Below, one piece after another: positions 31,363 to 33,316 of a stretch of DNA of 33,316 bases; the first letter of the stretch is position 1, and every line of letters begins with the position of its first letter. A program made the translations under genes and the position numbers. Below the pieces are notes generated by a model, which saw only the letters and a list, made by a program, of their open reading frames with translations, searched no databases and was not told the origin of the DNA. Origin of the DNA: Actinomycetota bacterium (GTDB taxonomy: Bacteria; Armatimonadota; SYMT01); the NCBI GenBank assembly GCA_005798285.1, contig SYKE01000112.1, forward strand, positions 1 to 33,316, in the 5' to 3' direction.

Positions 31363-33153
31363 ATGACCCCACGAACCCGATTTCCCCGACACACGCCGCT
31401 GGTTGTGGCCGGTCTGGCGGCCGGAGTAGCTGTGCTCCTCGTTTCCCGCGGACTTCAGGCCCGCGCCGAGCCGACGCCTCCCACGGCGGCCGCCGGTGAG
31501 AAGCATGCCGGCCCGGCCGAAGGAGTCATTCACCTGGAGCCGGAAACACTTCGACTTGCCTCGCTCAAGATCGAGCCGGCTTCGATCGGGTTGCTCTCCA
31601 GTCGCCTTGAGGTAACCGGGGTTGTGGAGTCGGATCCGTCGGGAGTCGTGAAGATCACTCCTACCGTCGCCGGCAAAGTGGAGTCGGTGAGGGTGAATCT
31701 AGGGGACTCGGTGTCGGCCGGAGCCGTGCTGGCGGAGGTCTCCAGCAACGAACTCGCCACGGCCCAGGGCGAGTATCACCACTGCAAACACCAGCTCACG
31801 TTTGCGGAGAAACATCTGGAGCGCCAGCGCCAGTTGGCAAAGCTCGGCGCCTTCGGGCGGCCTCGCCTCGAGGACGCACGCAGTCGGGCGTCCGCCACGC
31901 AGGGCGATGTCGAGGTCGGCAAAGCCGAGGTCCACTCCGCCCGAAGCAAGGTGGCGGAGGCCCGCGGCGAAGCGGCGGCATTAAGGAGCGAGATTGCCGC
32001 AGCCGATGCCGAGGTCGCCGGAGCTGTGGGCGCCGTGACGGAGGCCCAGAGCGGCGTGAGCGGATTGGGAGCGGCGCTGGTGCAGGCGCGGACCGCCGAA
32101 GCGGTAGCTCGAAGCAAAGTGGACCGGTACAGCCAGTTGCTCAAGGAAGAACTGATCTCGCGTCAGGATTGGGAGCAGGCGCAGGCGGAGTTGCAAAACG
32201 CTCGATCGGGGGTCGAGAGCGCACAGGCGAACCTGAGTCGCGGACAGGCCGGCGTGGACGCGGCTCGATCCCGCGTGAAGGCCGTCCAGGCCCGCCTCGG
32301 CGCCGCCCGGGAGCGGGCCCGTCAGGCCGAGTCCAGGGTCGAAGCCGCGCTCGCCCAACAGGCCCAGAGCGAGGCACGGGTTGTCGCGTCGGCCCGGGCG
32401 GCGGCGATTTCCACCGAGTCGTTGACGCGCGAGGAAGCGGTATTCAAGGGCTCCTACCTGACCTCGAAAGAGCTCGTGGAGGCGGAGACGGCGCGACTGG
32501 AAGCGGAGCACGAACTCGAGGCCGCAGAGACGCGGGTCCGCCTGCTGGGTGGTGTGCCGGGCGGTGGAAACCGAATTCGGGTGCGGGCTCCGATCTCGGG
32601 TCGCGTGACGGAACGTGCAGTGAGTCTGGGTGAGATGGTCACTCCCGAGCGGGCACTGTTCACCGTGGTTGACCTGAACAGCCTCTGGGTCCAGCTCAGC
32701 GTCTATCCGCAGGATCTGGCGCGCCTGCGGCTCGGGCAGCAGGTGACGCTGAGCGCCGACACGGCTCCGGGCGCCGTATTCACCGGCTCGATCGAGCATC
32801 TGGGCAGCGAGGTGGATCCGGCCACCCGGGCGACCCATGTGCGCTGTGTCGTGCGGGGAGCACAAGGCCTTCTTCGACCCTCCGTGTTTGTTCGGGGGGA
32901 AGTCCTCACCGCCAAGAGCGACTCTCGGGTGGTCGTGCCCCGCGACGCAATTCAGGACTTCGAGGATCAGCGAGTGGTCTTCGTTCCCGCCGGAGCGGAG
33001 GGAGAGTTCCGAGCCCGACCGGTCATTCCCGGCCGGACGGCTGGAGATCGGGTCGAGATTCTCCACGGGCTCTCGCCAGGAGAGCGGGTGGTGACCGGCA
33101 ATGCATTCCTGGTGAAGGCGCAGGCGTTCAAGGCGGCAGCCGCCGAGGAATAG
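31363..33153 (+). CDS. RND efflux periplasmic adaptor (CzcB/CusB type) with enlarged coiled coil
   Basis: A 596-residue membrane-fusion protein, well above the roughly 370-420 usual for CzcB-like adaptors. It has an N-terminal membrane segment (12-29), a lipoyl half-domain (ITPTVAGKVESVRVNLGDSV, 98-117), an Ala/Arg/Glu-rich helical hairpin region (about 132-395), the second lipoyl half (RVRAPISGRVTERAVSLGEMV), then beta-barrel and membrane-proximal domains (VVPRDAIQD, VEILHGLSPGERVV). Three hairpin-turn-like blocks occur in the helical part: KLGAFGRPRLEDA (160-172), EELISRQDWEQA (262-273) and KGSYLTSKELVEA (362-374), so the helical region looks internally duplicated. H139-H140-C141-x-H143 at its start could bind metal. 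It links the pump to the TolC-type duct. Confidence 0.9.
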   Translation: MTPRTRFPRHTPLVVAGLAAGVAVLLVSRGLQARAEPTPPTAAAGEKHAGPAEGVIHLEPETLRLASLKIEPASIGLLSSRLEVTGVVESDPSGVVKITPTVAGKVESVRVNLGDSVSAGAVLAEVSSNELATAQGEYHHCKHQLTFAEKHLERQRQLAKLGAFGRPRLEDARSRASATQGDVEVGKAEVHSARSKVAEARGEAAALRSEIAAADAEVAGAVGAVTEAQSGVSGLGAALVQARTAEAVARSKVDRYSQLLKEELISRQDWEQAQAELQNARSGVESAQANLSRGQAGVDAARSRVKAVQARLGAARERARQAESRVEAALAQQAQSEARVVASARAAAISTESLTREEAVFKGSYLTSKELVEAETARLEAEHELEAAETRVRLLGGVPGGGNRIRVRAPISGRVTERAVSLGEMVTPERALFTVVDLNSLWVQLSVYPQDLARLRLGQQVTLSADTAPGAVFTGSIEHLGSEVDPATRATHVRCVVRGAQGLLRPSVFVRGEVLTAKSDSRVVVPRDAIQDFEDQRVVFVPAGAEGEFRARPVIPGRTAGDRVEILHGLSPGERVVTGNAFLVKAQAFKAAAAEE

Positions 33154-33190
33154 CTTTGAAGCTGGGACTTCTCCCGGAGGTACGCCCGTC

Positions 33191-33316
33191 GTGATTGATG
33201 CGATTCTGCTCTTCTCCATTCGTCAGCGGATCTTTGTGGTGCTCGGAGCGCTAGCGCTTCTGGCGGGCGGCCTGGTGGCGGCGACCCACCTTCCGATTGA
33301 CGCCGTGCCCGACATC
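33191..33316 (+). CDS. CusA/CzcA-type RND transporter, N-terminal part (runs off window)
   Basis: The frame from GTG 33191 is open to the window edge and encodes 42 residues: a short amphipathic start, the first transmembrane helix (RIFVVLGALALLAGGLV) and THLPIDAVPDI, the conserved post-TM1 motif of heavy-metal RND pumps (compare NTPVDALPD in CusA). GGAGG at 33176-33180 is 10 nt upstream. It lies 37 bp after the adaptor gene and completes the tripartite efflux operon. The substrate metal cannot be deduced from this fragment. Confidence 0.9.
   Translation, partial: MIDAILLFSIRQRIFVVLGALALLAGGLVAATHLPIDAVPDI

Noticed and set aside
1..33316. CRISPR arrays, tRNA/rRNA genes, insertion sequences or phage genes
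   Set aside because: No regularly spaced repeats of CRISPR type, no cloverleaf or rRNA segments, and no transposase, integrase or phage structural motifs were seen on either strand.

Overview
The window reads as a GC-rich bacterial chromosome fragment that is almost fully coding. Two short prepilin-like genes (1087-1854 minus, 26678-27388 plus) carry a methylation motif followed by the [17 protein letters not shown] helix and a C-terminal H-X9-DG motif. That variant is most familiar from Armatimonadota. The neighbouring DUF1549/DUF1553, DUF1501, PQQ-propeller and CRTAC1-type genes are widespread in Planctomycetota, Verrucomicrobiota and similar phyla. I therefore suggest Armatimonadota or a nearby deep lineage, with moderate confidence and without any database search.

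Layout. 1-615 (minus) is the N-terminal part of an acyl-CoA synthetase. 749-1051 (minus) is a beheaded AAA ATPase whose break lies at a terminator hairpin serving the prepilin gene at 1087-1854. A divergent control region with three phased 12-bp repeats (1985-2060) separates that gene from a PhyH-family dioxygenase and a secreted esterase. 4077-14221 is a six-gene minus-strand run: DUF1549-LamG-DUF1553 protein, DUF1501 protein, large secreted esterase, membrane glycosyltransferase, VOC protein and PQQ-propeller protein.

14523-17423 (minus) is the most unusual part. A secreted thioredoxin-like redoxin has an in-frame UGA exactly where the first cysteine of its CxxC motif should be, followed by a SECIS-like hairpin, so it is probably a selenoprotein that ordinary gene calling splits in two. 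It is followed by a cytochrome b561-type membrane protein and then a single ORF fusing a DUF2652 (class III cyclase-like) domain to a membrane-anchored molybdopterin oxidoreductase domain. Together these suggest an envelope redox module with heme b, molybdenum cofactor and selenocysteine, possibly coupled to a nucleotide or signal-sensing domain. The function is inferred.

17588-21010 holds a BNR sialidase-like protein converging on a polysaccharide deacetylase and a winged-helix AlkZ-like protein. 21173-26568 (plus) is an envelope-polysaccharide group: sugar-1-phosphate nucleotidyltransferase, UDP-glucuronate decarboxylase and WecG/TagA glycosyltransferase, running on into a CRTAC1-like lipoprotein and a TPR protein. 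The second prepilin follows.

27488-33316 is a heavy-metal-efflux-type locus: a CusS/CusR-like two-component system (minus) diverging from a TolC-family outer-membrane protein, a very long periplasmic adaptor and the start of a CusA/CzcA-type RND pump. The divergent region has two inverted copies of an 11-bp-spaced direct repeat, the layout bound by OmpR/PhoB-family regulators.
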